The notes beneath the pieces were generated by a model, which did not search any database, had not been told where the DNA came from, and saw only the letters and a program-made list of their open reading frames with translations. Made by a program: the position numbers and the translations under genes. Shown in pieces: positions 52,676-64,000 of a DNA stretch of 64,000 bases. Source of the stretch: Nymphaea colorata (taxonomy: Eukaryota > Streptophyta > Magnoliopsida > Nymphaeales > Nymphaeaceae); NCBI RefSeq assembly GCF_008831285.2, contig NC_045148.1:11264183-11328182 (forward strand), given 5' to 3'. Position 1 is the first letter of the stretch. Each line of letters opens with the position of its first letter.

Positions 52676-54679
52676 TCACTCTGTCTTCTTCACCCAACCG
52701 AGCTGTGGAGACAGATGATCACCACTTTAGAGTGAGAGTAATATAAGAAAGATATTGCTGCGAATTAATCTATCTGCTCTACCAAAGAGGGGCACTCAAA
52801 AACATAATCAACTGGAAGCTTCTGATAAGCCAAATTTCCAATGAAAACATGTAGATCTTGAAGTGGGAGCCTGAAGAAGGACCAAGCTTAACCCATCCAC
52901 CTGAGGTAAGCCTACATCTAAAATTTGATGTGGATGTCAAGATTAACAGAATAACCTACTGATTCAGACATAATTAAATTACTGTCATGAATTTTCTCAA
53001 TCTAAGTAGACCTCTTGTGTAGAATCTGTAACATGAAGAACAATCTTCAAGTTCTTATTTGATGCACTTTTGTTAAACATGTCTGCTCAATCGCCACAAA
53101 GGCTTCGGAAAAAGAAATGCCGCAACAAGCGTCCAATTTTGCAAAACCCCAAGTAACTACCCTAACATCTAAGACCTTGATAGAGTGGCCTACTGCACGA
53201 ACAGGCTAAATCACAATCCTATATCGCATGGTGTAGCAGATCATATCTGATCGGGGAAATAAATGTTCATCCTTACAACTAAAGGATATCAAAAGTTAGA
53301 GGCGTACCTTCCAGGCGTACATCAAAAAGAAGGCAACAGTATCAGCTGACCAAACAACTGCGAAGGATTTCCAAAAGAATGGAAGCAAAACATTAAGCAA
53401 TGGGATCAAAAGAAAGAGATAGTTCAGGGCTTCCTTTTCATTCTTGGAACAATCTCGTGCTCGGAGCGAAGGAATTGCTGCAAGATAACAAAGATTTAGA
53501 GTCAAATTGACTTGCACAATTTTACAGCAGTACATATCATGCAGATACTGAGAGTTTTTCAAGTACTTTCGAAACTATAGTAGTCTGACAACTCCCCTTC
53601 ACGATCTTCTCCGATTAAGAACAGACACGAGGTATCAAAACTCAAAAGAACAACTTACTGAACATCCAGATGGACCACATCCCCATAAGTCGCCATATAT
53701 CTGGTTCATTTGATGGAAATATCAGATTAAAAGAAAGAACTCCTCCCAGAAACATGGACGCATAACCTTGAACTTCAAATACAGTATACAAGGTTGTTCC
53801 TGGAACTGCAGGATTCTTGGTCGCAGTGGAGGCCCTTGGAGCAAAGGTTGCTGCAGTCTTCTGGACAACCTATCAAAGGTCAAAGGATCAAAGCGTAGAT
53901 TAACCATCTTCATTGAGAGGCAACCCAATGAACAGAGGAAAGTTCCTCAACTCCATCCAGTTACCTCAGGAATCAAAATAGATTACTTCACAACCTATAC
54001 GCTCACTATTTCGTCCATTAATGTGCCTACAGGTCCTTAAAAAAACACAGTCAGAATGAATGTCTCTAAAGTTTGAGCTCTACAAGTCTTTAGATAACCA
54101 ACGCCCGAACGCCGGGTTCTATGAAGAACACTCACGATCTCTATGAGTCCAACATTAACAAAGACAGACTAGCAAAAGAGTCATCAATTCTTAAAATATC
54201 AAAGACCAGCCGATATAGGTAACAAGTTGAAAAAACCACGATGGATACTAGATTGTTAATTAACAGCTAAAAATCCTACTTCAATTGCATCTGCTATCAA
54301 GACCAATACAAAGACCACATGGAAACCCTATAAAGAGCATAATCAGCAACCCGGAGACTGTCGAATTGTGAAGAATGAAAAACAACAAAATTCAGGAGAA
54401 ACGAACAAGGGGGGACCCATGCCATGCAATTCTTACCTTCTTCAGGTCCTTATCAATGGGAGAAGAAGTCGATGCTAGAGGAATAGGATTCATTTCGTCC
54501 TTGTTGGGATCCTTCTCCTCGCACTCCTCGACTGTGGGGGCGTCGACGCCATTGGAATTTGCGGCGATTCTTCGTCTGCCAGCAGAAGTATTGGCCCTGA
54601 TCGATGGGCATACGGCGGGGAGCTTCCATAGGCGGGAGGCGTTGCAGAGGCACGTTCCCGCCAACGTTGTCGATATCAT
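52676..54679 (-). CDS. RPH1: RESISTANCE TO PHYTOPHTHORA 1, chloroplastic
   Basis: Small conserved plastid membrane protein. In Arabidopsis (At2g48070) it is required for resistance to Phytophthora brassicae. Exons: 54679-54437, 53869-53659, 53477-53308 and a 27-base last exon 52702-52676 (LGWVKKTE, stop), giving 216 residues. The start is the ATG at 54679 (MISTTLAGTCLCNASRLWKL). The first 80 residues are a plastid transit peptide plus a variable linker. The conserved core begins DLKKVVQKTAATFAPRASTA and continues with EVQGYASMFLGGVLSFN, RLMGMWSIWMFTIPSLRARD and SFAVVWSADTVAFFLMYAWK. It has about four hydrophobic segments. The core agrees strongly with the Arabidopsis protein as I recall it. 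The biochemical function is unknown. It is divergent from PIEZO, its neighbour. Confidence 0.93.
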
Positions 54680-56847
54680 CTTGGGACCTCCTCGCTTCCC
54701 TCCCTTCTTCACCTCATTCTTGCCGCTCAGTACCGTTCTCGAAGCGATAAGGCCGTTGATACTTGATAGCCAAAAACGGATCGGATCCCGTTGAAACTCC
54801 GGAACCGACTCGGATATGTGGCTTATTTTGTGCGTGGGCCCACAACCACGTAAGCCATCAAATCAGAAATACATATAGGTTTTTTAATTTTTCATGAAAA
54901 ATCTTAAATATTTGTGAAAAGTAATAAAGTGAAATAATAGTTTACAGAAACATTTCTCTTAATCAAAATTATCTTTAAAAAGAGAAAACTATTGAGAAAA
55001 TCATGCATGTTTTTTATTTGTTAAAAAATGAAGAAGCTTTTTAATGTTATTTCAATTTCATGTTTTTTTCTCATGAATACTAAACTTTATTTGTCATTGA
55101 ATTTTCACCTTTTAAGATGGGTCCCTCCTTCGACGGATTATAACTTTTACCGTAGTTATGTGATACACAAAATAAAACAATATCATTTTGATATTTGAAT
55201 CGCTCAACTTTTCAGGGCATCAATGCCATTTCATTAGATGATCAATGTACTTTGCATGAATAAACAAGTAATTGAATTTGTACCAAGAACTTTTTCCTTA
55301 TAAATAGAATATTTAGCGTTTTTTTTTTCTTAAGTTTCAGGAGCACGTTATTTATTAGGGCATTCCACTGCCACCCAAGTTACCCTTGGTTAACTTTGTC
55401 TTATTTAAAATATATAAATATATATGGTAATGAGACAACTCAATATACATATTTTTTTGGTCCTATGATTTGATGACACTGAATTGAAGTATAAAAAATT
55501 ACTCTTAATGTTCCAAATGGTCTTTTCAGGATTAATATATATGACTCTAGTCATCAACTCTAATATTTAATTTTGAAACTAAAAAGAGGAGGGACACTTT
55601 GCCATTTATGGGTTTTTTTTTTAAATAATCTTTTAACTGATGTGCTGCTTACAATAATTGAATAAATTGTCACCTCATAGGCATCCCATCAAAATTGGAA
55701 TTGAACAATGCGTCTTCTATTGGGAATGCACTTTTTGGATAATTAGAGTGTTTGATCTAAACATTTGTCGGTTCCATTAACAAAACACCGTCAGCTAAAA
55801 TGGTAAGAATGCGATCTACCAAAATGAGTTCGATTTTCATGAAAAAAAAAATGCAGCTAGAAGTTTTTCGACTCATATATTAAGCTAGGTTCATTTCAGT
55901 AATTTGTTTGTTATTTTCACGAAAAAAATATGACTTAAAAAAAAAAACATCTTAAATTATAGGCAAAAGCAGTACCCAAAGCCAAATTTTATTTGCTAAA
56001 TCATTGGATGAATGTATTCAAATTGGTTATAGTATTGGATTCCCATCAATGTTTGCAAATGAGTTATTCAATTGTTGGCCATCACGTGGATTCCTATCAA
56101 TATTCGTAAATTTGCAAATGGTTATTCATGTGTTATTACTATCAAGCATTGTTGCAATCATTTCATCCTCTATAAGATTTATTGGTCGTTTTAATATTTG
56201 AAAATTATGTTAAAACTTTAAGAAAAGTATTTTTATAAAAAAGTGGAGAGCTCTTACTTTAATACAAAATATTAAATAATGAACTTGGTTTTTCCCTTTA
56301 CAACTATCTTCCTCACTTTCAAAACAGAATTTGTTTCCCATTAAGAACCAGTAAGCGGATAAGTCTTGTTTATCTGATTTATTTTTTACAGGCTTCCATC
56401 GTATTAAACGTAAATAAAAAGAGTGACGTGCAAGTTTTCTTTGAATCGAACATATTTTACACCGCTAGATTGTCAGACAAGCTTTATTGCCAGCTGGGGC
56501 CCGCATGAGTTTCTAGTTTGCCCTGTTCTCCGCCACCGCGCTTCGCCCTTCTCCACCACCACCCTCCGCTTCTTCTCCATCGTCGTCAACTGCCACTGTC
56601 GTCCTCCCCCCGTTCATCGTGCGCCATTCCGATCTTTTCCGTAGAGACCTCATTTTTTCTAGACGATTATCCCGGCATGCGCACGGGAAAATAAAAGGTG
56701 GAAAGGTTTCGTGGATCAAATAATCAGCCGAAATGGTTGTCATGGAAAATTTCCTGTAAAAGTTTTTATGGGGAATCAAATGGCGGTTTGAATTTCAAAT
56801 TCTACAGGGCGTCGAACGCCTCCTATTCTCTAGTTATCGTTTCGTCA
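54680..56847. other. Divergent intergenic region between RPH1 and the PIEZO unit
   Basis: About 2.2 kb. The left end should be the RPH1 promoter. 54840-56420 is very AT-rich with no coding signal. 56500-56640 is CG-rich (CCACCACC, CGTCGTC words) and may be a promoter or leader for the rightward transcript. No gene supported. Confidence 0.5.
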
Positions 56848-58483
56848 ATGGGGAAAGAAGCTCGTCAGCAACAGAGCTCCGAGAAGGCCAAGGTACGGTT
56901 TCCCTTTATTCACAAGTTGTGAATTGTTTCCTTCGGGTGTCATTGCTGTAAAATATTTGTTCGTGGTATTTTCCCCGTTCTTGGTAATATGAAGATTGTC
57001 GTCATCTTGGTGCTGTTGTTTTCTTCCTATTCCCCAAGCCTTTTTGGAGTTTTAAGCGAAGGAGATCATAGAAGAAATGTTCAAGTACTTTTTTTTTTTG
57101 GAAATTTGGATGAGAAGGGTGCCATTTAGGTGGTTGGAAATTCAGGATTTGATGCCTTTTTCATCGTTTTTTTTTTGTTTTTTTAACTTGGGTGTTTGTT
57201 CTTAATGACATTTCTGGAGCATATATGAGATTGTTATTCTGATAAAATTTCGGTTCATTGACGCCTGTTATGTAGCTTCGTTTTTCCCCAGTAATGAAAA
57301 AAATGATCATTTCCTCTTCTTCTTCTCATGACGAGGTTTCACTAATTCTGGAGTTTTTTTATTTGCTTTTATTTATCTTCAATTTTTTGTTTTTCGATTC
57401 GTTCTCTTGTGAGTTCGTTCCACGCATCAAGATTGTGGTCCTATAGGCCATTGAAGAAAAAGAAAACATGAGACATATTGACAAAGTTCGTAAAAACGCT
57501 TCCGACATTAGGATAGGATGCCATCTCCATACCTTACCGGGGAATAAAGTTTAATTAAGATAGTCAATCAAACTTAATTGAAGAAGAATGTCAACGGTGA
57601 CCGTTGTTTATCCCCTTCCTACCAGTACCATTCTTCCCATGTTTAAGATTGTGAAGATCTTATGTTAGGCATATGCCAATTCTATCTATTGAAAAAAAGG
57701 ATGTATGCTTATTCTGATACATAGGTATAGAATGAAAAAGGGTATTCCCTTTGTGATACCTAGTATTTTCTCAATCGAACTGAACTGCCGTGCTGATTGC
57801 TTTTTTCGATTTGGGAACTGCAGATTCAGTTATGGAGCCTTTTGGTGACGTTAACTTTTAGGTGCCATCCGGCATGTTGATGTTAGAATTAATCTAGGAG
57901 CCTAGGTTATTCTTAGGTGCAATTTTTTGACTCCATAACTATTGATATATCAATAGACATAACAAAATACTAGTTGGCAGGTATGGTTTTAGATGAGACC
58001 AGGCCTTTCATTTTATGTCCTTTCAGGACTGCAGGAAAGATAGTCCAAAGATGTAAGAGGAATTTTATTTGGTTTCATATGCAACACTTTGTATTAATCT
58101 TTTGTTTGAAAATTTTGGAGTCTTTTATATATGACTGAGACATGCAAAAGCATCATAAATTCTTTTAGGGCATTTACAGGACTTGATGTGGAGATTTAAC
58201 AGATGGAGCTGACTACATGTGTCCTTCTTTATGAAGACTTACTACCAATATTTTGACATGGTTTTTGTTAAATTCCACTAAAACAAGTATCAGTGACAAA
58301 TTAATTAAGCATTTTGAACGTGTTTGAGTCTAGAATAAGTCTGTACCTTGTTTTTGCTTTTAGGCATCCATAACTCATGGTTTTGATTCAGTCTCTGGTC
58401 TACCCACGAAGATTCTGGTGGGTTTCATGATGCTGATTGTATTGTTGTGGAAGATAAAGAGAAGGATCATCCTGGAATGGTGA
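56848..58483 (+). CDS. Candidate spliced 54-residue membrane micropeptide upstream of PIEZO
   Basis: Two exons, 56848-56892 and 58364-58483, join in phase 0 (donor AAG|GTACGG, acceptor TTTTTGCTTTTAG|G). The result is a 54-residue peptide: a polar N-terminus (MGKEARQQQSSEKAK), the segment ASITHGFDSVSGLPTK, one membrane-spanning stretch (ILVGFMMLIVLLW) and a basic end (KIKRRIILEW). The stop lies only 42 nt before the PIEZO ATG at 58526. It may therefore be an upstream ORF on the PIEZO mRNA, or a small gene whose 3' end overlaps the PIEZO promoter. The ATG has a weak -3 base (T) while the PIEZO ATG has A at -3 and G at +4, which would suit leaky scanning. I do not recognise the peptide. Splicing and coding status are inferred only. 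Confidence 0.42.
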
Positions 58484-58525
58484 CACTCGATTGTTGAGCG
58501 GTGGGCCTTTGGAAGATAGAAAAGC

Positions 58526-61500
58526 ATGGCGGATTTCTCACTTGGTTTTCTCTTGCCTTTGTTGCTCCTTATAGGTACTTGTCTCGCTAACCATTCGGTA
58601 TGAGCCATTAGTTTTTTTTTGCGTCATGGATATGTTAGCCGATGATTTTAAGGAATTAAATTTAGCAGCTTTACACATGATTTTCAGGTCATGTGGAAAC
58701 TGTCATTGGACATGAACCCATTGATTTTCGTGCTAACCATGTTTCATAATTGGTACTTTTGCAGAATTTTGTTTTATGCATTAATCTCTTCTTGTAACTT
58801 AGCCAGTTTATGAAGTATACATGGAAGAATACATTGATTGCATGCTTGGAATTTTACGTTGTTTATCTTGATGATGGTTAGCGATATTGAAACTGTGGAT
58901 GCTTGCTTCTGAGGAAGTAAATTCTGATTATAAGCAAGTAATCTCCAATGCTTGTTAACATCTTGTTGTTTATATGTTGTGTTTGAAATATGTATTTGGT
59001 TTGAAAAAGCCGCTAATTTAGATCAAAATTCTTCAATGTGTTAACCGTTGCACTCTAGTGAAGCAATGGTGTGACTGGTTTTAGGTTATCATGAAGATTA
59101 GTTTTTAAAGTGTAATTCATAATACTCAGATTGGTCTAGGGCCATTTCTCATTTGTTTGTTTAATTTTATGTGTTGTGGTTATAGCAGTGGGAGTGACAC
59201 AATATTAGGGGAGCTTTATTCAGTATGTCTTCCCACTTTCAGGATCTGATGTGTGCATGTGGGGATAACTGTGTTTCGGTGTGCGTGAAGATAACTGTAT
59301 AATAATTATGTCAGCATGTTCTGTGGAAGGGATGCATTCACAATGTCTACCTTTTCAGGGATCCAATCTGTGCATGTAGGGATAACTCAATTATAATTGT
59401 GCAACATGTTCATATTTTCCTTCAATGTAGGCTGGAAAATGAAGTAATTTGTCCATAACATCTTTTGGCTGTGTCAGAACTGATTTCTGCCATTTATGTC
59501 TGAATCAGTGAATCTGTGGATATCTCCTGCTAATTTGGAGTATTGTGACATTGTTTTCTGTGTGCAGGTTCATTGCTTAACTGGAGCTTGATTTCTTTCA
59601 TCAATTTGTTGGCTTTTCTCATCATACAGTATGTTGGTCCAAGAAGAGGTTCGCAATGCACACTATTATATTTTCCTTATAAATTGCCCAAAATCGATCT
59701 GATTGCACATGCTTGAATTTTGAATGAAGGGTATAGGTTAAGCCCTTCCTGATGAATGCCTTCCCAGGCTTTCCTTTTCTTTGATTCTTAGGTTGTTGAA
59801 TGTCATTATTTCTTTCATGACAACATTGTTTTTTTTTTCTTTGTTTAACAGGAATTCATTCCCGGCTGAGGTCTCTTGTGCTGCTAGTTTTGTTCATTTT
59901 CTCAGCAGTTACTGTTCTATCGGAAACTATGTTTTATGGAATTTGGCTGATTATGGGGAAAGAGTGGAGTTTAGCATATAGTTGGTGGGCAAAGCTTATT
60001 GGATTTGTTAGGTAACAGTCATGCCTTTGCTTTTTCTTGTTTCACTTATTCATTATCCTTTGGCTTTTAGACAACTAACTAACTAAGTCACTTGTGTTGG
60101 TTGAAGCCTGATTGTTTTCCTGTCTCATGACTCCGTTGTGACAAGAAAATCTTTAATTTTTTCAATGCCACCATTCCTCCTTTGTTCATTAAGAAAAGTT
60201 CACAGTTCATGCTTCTATGAAGTTTACGTAAATAGCTTCTTTTATTATCAAGCTAGCTTGCAAGAAAATTCTTGAGTTGTTATTCATAATTTTAAGAAAT
60301 ACTAACAATATGCACTTCAAAGTAGAATGTTTTTCTATTTATTGAGGGTTCATCAGAGGTTATGCTACTTTTGTCATCAATGTAACATGACAGATATGCT
60401 TCTGATTTCTTTGATGAGTCTGGGGTTTTATTTGGTTGTTTTAATGTGTATTATACAATGTATGTGTACTGCAGATTTATATATGTACTTATGTATGTCT
60501 GCATTCATATGCATAAGGTAACTGGAATATGCATATTTACATACATACTAAGGTCTGAGGAGCTTCTCTTCTTTTTGTTGGAAGTAGCCACATGGATGTG
60601 AGTTTAGAGATTGATTTTTAAGCATCAAAATTGGAGTTATCCGTTAATTGGTATTTATAACTTATTAGGCTTAAAAATCAATTACCTTGATATATATTTT
60701 TCTTGAATACTGAAGCCCCAAATAATTGAATCTTCACTGGAAACACAAATTGATTGCTAGCTTCAGGATCAAATTTGTGAAAGGAGGCAAGAGACATGCA
60801 GTTATTCCAGTACATTTTTGTACCAACACACACCCACATAGGGAAACACGTTGAGTCCCTTTGGTTAGGTCCCATTTTTGAGATTGTCAAAAAGTTTAAC
60901 TGCTGATTTTTTTAGTGCAGCCTGAACCTATAGATGTGTTTCTTATTGTTATTTGCCATGGGATATACTTTGGAGTCCAGGTTCATTTAGCTTAAAAGAA
61001 AAGGTTGGTCTTTTTAACATCAGCTTTTAGTGCACTATCAACTGTTGATTTTTCACTCTTAAAGAATGTGGGTCTCTAAGATAACCAATCTATACATGTC
61101 TGCTGCTAAATATAACATATGAAACACATAACTTACTACTAAAGCACCTTTGGGAGAACAAATTTGGTGGGGCCTACATTTGCACCTAACTAAAGATTCA
61201 TGGACCAGCACATTCATGTGTAAATTTGTATACGTACATGAATGCATTTTCTTTAGTTTAGGTACCATGTAGGCTTCTAGATAAAGGGATGTTCTTATCA
61301 CTTTCTAAGAACTGTTTTGGCTTGCACTCTTAACCAATGTTATCCACATCATACGTTATGCATGTGTATCATACGATATGTATCGTATAGGTTTAGAAAA
61401 CCTATACGGCACGCTTACGATACACGATACGCTCGTGTATCGTAAGCATATCGCCCGTATCATACAATACGGGGAAAAATACAAAATTCGTTATGTTTTA

Positions 61501-64000
61501 AAGTTTAAACACTTCTCCCTTTCTCTATTCTTGTGTTTAAAGGCTCCAAGAGACGTGGGAGGGAGAGATTTTGCCTATTTTCATAAAAGTAACTGAGGAT
61601 TCATCGATTTGGTAGATATTATTGTTGAATCATGAAAGATGATAACCACATGTTTTGAACTTATGAAATTGTGATGTAATCTAAGTCCTAACACTCCAAG
61701 TCCTAAGACTGTAAGTCCTAAGATTCTATAAACTTTTCAAGTTTAAAATTGTGATGGGTGCTTATTATGTTATTTTGAATCTCTGATTTTTATTTTTGAA
61801 TGTGTTGTTGATAGTTGATACACATGAATGTTCCTTATGATCTTTTTTATATTTGAATACATTTTTCTTGATTTCTGATTTGTTGTTTATTTTTTCAGTT
61901 TTTTATGATTTTTCTCTATTTTTTATGATTTTTTAATATTTTTAAATTAAAAAATTAATTTTACGATACACTACGCTATGTTTGCGATACGTTACGAGAC
62001 GGCGTATAGGTCGGCCCTGACCGATACGCGTTGTTGGTTGACCGGGTATGCATGATTCATAATCCAGATGAAATGTTTTTTAGATATGTGATGTACACCT
62101 TTTACAACATTGCTCTTAACGATGAAAGAATATGATGCCTCCATTTAAGAATTCTTTTGTCCTGGTTGTTTAATGTACATTTATTTGTTAGCTCAGTCTA
62201 GTTGCCGTATAGACTTGTTACACAGAGATCATTTATAATTTCAAAGTTTTAAACTGTTTCCATGTTCATTTTTCACTTGTAATGATCAAATAATGCAATT
62301 TCTCCTCTGAATTTTTAGTTTTATTTTTAAAAGTACATTTTATTGTTTCATTCCCCACAAAGAATGAACGTCTAATCATTAGCTTAGTTAGCATAGACGC
62401 TGCAAACTAGGCTAAGAACTCATCATGAGGTTTTGTTAATTGGCCATTTGAACATTGAGGAGTCTTTGATATGAATTCTTTCTTTCGTTTCTTATATTTT
62501 GCATGTTATCCTGCATGGTCCTGTTGTTGTTATCTAAATCATATTTTGTCATTAGTGGCTTTTTGCAGTTTCTCTTCAGTCGATCTTAAATGTTTTTTTA
62601 TTAATCCTTTTTTTTTTTCAGGCTTGAACCCACAAAATCTCCTGGAACTATTGTTTACTTCTTGGTTATACAGCTTGTGGTCGCTGCAATTTCTTTTTTT
62701 GAAGTTCGCAGAATTAGGTTTGGTTATGAAATTCTGGAAGGGTCATGTTGTTGGGGAAGTAATTTATTTATGCAATCTATTGGTATGTGCTCTAGTCTGT
62801 CCCTTTTCTCTCTAATTCTTATGAAATCTGTGCCTGGTGTGAACTAAAAAAATATATTAAAAGTTAAATCGGTGGAATAAGAGAAATCTTTTGCAGACCC
62901 TTTATCAGGATTTGGCATTTGATAAAAAATTACTAGCAAAATTTATTTCTCTGGTTTGGAAAACAAGTTCCAAGGCCCAAATACCTATGTTTATAACATT
63001 TAACTTTATCTTGGGAGCCCAACTGGTCTATCCATTGGTTACATTTTATTTACATATGAATTGAGGGCAAAAGTTCCACCTTATTAGAAAAGTTCCTGTG
63101 TAAATGACAAAAAACTTCACGAAGGAAAACTGTGTTATGAGTGTTAGTTTTTTTTTCCATTCAAATAGTAGCTGTAGATGCATTTTCCATGTTGCAAGTC
63201 TTCTATAGGGATTTGTTACAAACATCTAAAGTTGAGAGAAACTTACATAATTGATGCTGTCCATATTTATAAGTAGCTTGGAAGGCAGACCCTTTTTACC
63301 CTGATTTAAAATGATTCAGGTAACGTGTAGCTGGCGAAGAACTTCTATTGGCTGCTTAAAAATAAATTAGAAAATATATTATAATGTCTCCATGGAGTGG
63401 AGTCCTTGCTTCAGTCATACCTTAATCAACTTTCTATCAATGGATCAAAATTATTCCACCAATAATAAGCAGCTGAGACATCTGCACAAATGGAGTAAAT
63501 TCACATAGAGAAAACAAATATCTGATTTCCAGTGCAAGTTTATTGGTACGAATGATTCTGGTAGATAATAATTTTGAAAGAGTTTAGAGAGTCTTCTTTT
63601 GCCAATGAAAAATTAGCATTTCTAGTTGGATTATGGTAAATAATTTGCTTTACTTTAAAGTTTTATTTCTCCTCATTTTTGTTATCTATAAATGCTCAAA
63701 TTTTGTTCTTTTTTTTTTCTTCTCAAGGTCAAGTTATACTGCAAATTTGATGCTATTGAATTTTATCATTTCCACATGAAGTGGAATCAGAATGCAAGAA
63801 TGCTCTTAGCTTCCCTATGTGGGACATTTGTGCCATTGCCGCATGTTTGTGTTGAATCTCTAATTTTTTTGTACATTCCATCTGGTTTTATTCCTACTAT
63901 ATGTCAATGCAGGTTCTCGCCTTAGGATCACTTGCTGCCTATTATTGCCTCCTGTCCAGTTAGTTGTTGGCATTACTCGTCCCTCTTGGGTTTCTCTTCC
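58526..64000 (+). CDS. PIEZO: PIEZO mechanosensitive channel, N-terminal part (gene continues past the window)
   Basis: Large multi-pass mechanosensitive cation channel, known in plants from Arabidopsis At2g48060 (about 2,480 residues). Exons seen: 58526-58574, 59568-59648, 59852-60011, 62622-62782 and 63913 to the right edge, about 179 residues. All phases agree. The start MADFSLGFLLPLLLLIGSLL runs into NWSLISFINLLAFLIIQYV, matching the family N-terminus. Exon 3 has a hydrophobic helix around VLLVLFIFSAVTVL. Exon 4 has SPGTIVYFLVIQLVVAAISF. Exon 5 reads GSRLRITCCLLLPPVQLVVG and PSWVSLP, which closely match the Arabidopsis protein. The pore module lies outside the window. Intron 3 contains a MITE copy. 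Intergenic-looking ORFs between these exons are intronic. Confidence 0.9.
61335..62112. mobile_element. hAT-like MITE, copy 2 (PIEZO intron 3)
   Basis: A 778-bp non-coding element starting CAATGTTAT and ending ACAACATTG. A perfect 8-bp target duplication CTCTTAAC flanks it (61327-61334 and 62113-62120). It shares with copy 1 the left fold-back (GTATCGTATAGGT, then AACCTATACG), the middle TGCTTATTATGTTATT and the right AATTAAAAAATTAATTTTACG, GTATAGGTCGGCCC and TTTTACAACATTG. It encodes no protein. The perfect duplication suggests a later insertion than copy 1. Confidence 0.82.

Noticed and set aside
54375-54794. 139-codon plus-strand ORF
   Set aside because: It is antisense to RPH1 exon 1, which has the conserved plastid protein reading on the minus strand.

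Overview
This window is nuclear DNA from a flowering plant. It has spliced genes with GT-AG introns, AT-rich intergenic DNA with microsatellites and small transposon remnants, and land-plant families (PPR, mTERF4, GH9 endoglucanase, RPH1, plant PIEZO). I cannot name the species from the sequence. There are no operons, CRISPR arrays or other prokaryotic features. Gene models below were built by reading splice sites and phase by eye. For every multi-exon model the exon phases add up to an open reading frame.

Layout, left to right. 1-11.2 kb is gene-poor: repeats, microsatellites and one broken BI-1/LIFEGUARD last exon (7.6-7.8 kb, minus). 11.3-17.3 kb is AP-5 complex subunit mu (plus, 8 exons). 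17.3-22.1 kb has an unrecognised minus-strand last exon and a 28-bp inverted repeat. 22.1-24.4 kb is a P-class PPR protein (plus, one exon). 24.4-28.3 kb is mostly non-coding, with a possible minus-strand gene or remnant. 28.3-29.9 kb is the organellar factor mTERF4 (plus, one exon). 33.3-35.8 kb is a cytosolic-type methionine sulfoxide reductase B (plus, 3 exons), convergent with an AT74-like phosphoglycerate-mutase-family protein (36.2-38.1 kb, minus, 2 exons). 42.6-48.6 kb is a secreted GH9 endo-1,4-beta-glucanase (plus, 8 exons), convergent with a COA4-like twin-CX9C protein (49.6-50.4 kb, minus, 3 exons). 52.7-54.7 kb is RPH1 (minus, 4 exons). From 56.8 kb to the right edge is the 5' part of PIEZO (plus, 5 exons seen, gene continues outside).

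The genes do not form one pathway. Several serve organelles: mTERF4 and RPH1 in plastids, COA4 and probably the PPR protein in mitochondria. AP-5 mu acts in endosomal traffic, GH9 in the cell wall, MSRB in oxidative repair and PIEZO in mechanosensing. RPH1 and PIEZO sit side by side here as they do in Arabidopsis (At2g48070 and At2g48060), which suggests old microsynteny.

The observations most worth a second look are: (1) a spliced 54-codon ORF with one membrane segment that ends 42 nt upstream of the PIEZO start codon; (2) two copies of a hAT-like MITE with 8-bp target duplications, one in a GH9 intron and one in a PIEZO intron; (3) a tandemly duplicated, decayed copy of an exon start inside an AP5M intron; (4) unrecognised minus-strand coding exons around 19.2 kb and 26.1 kb.
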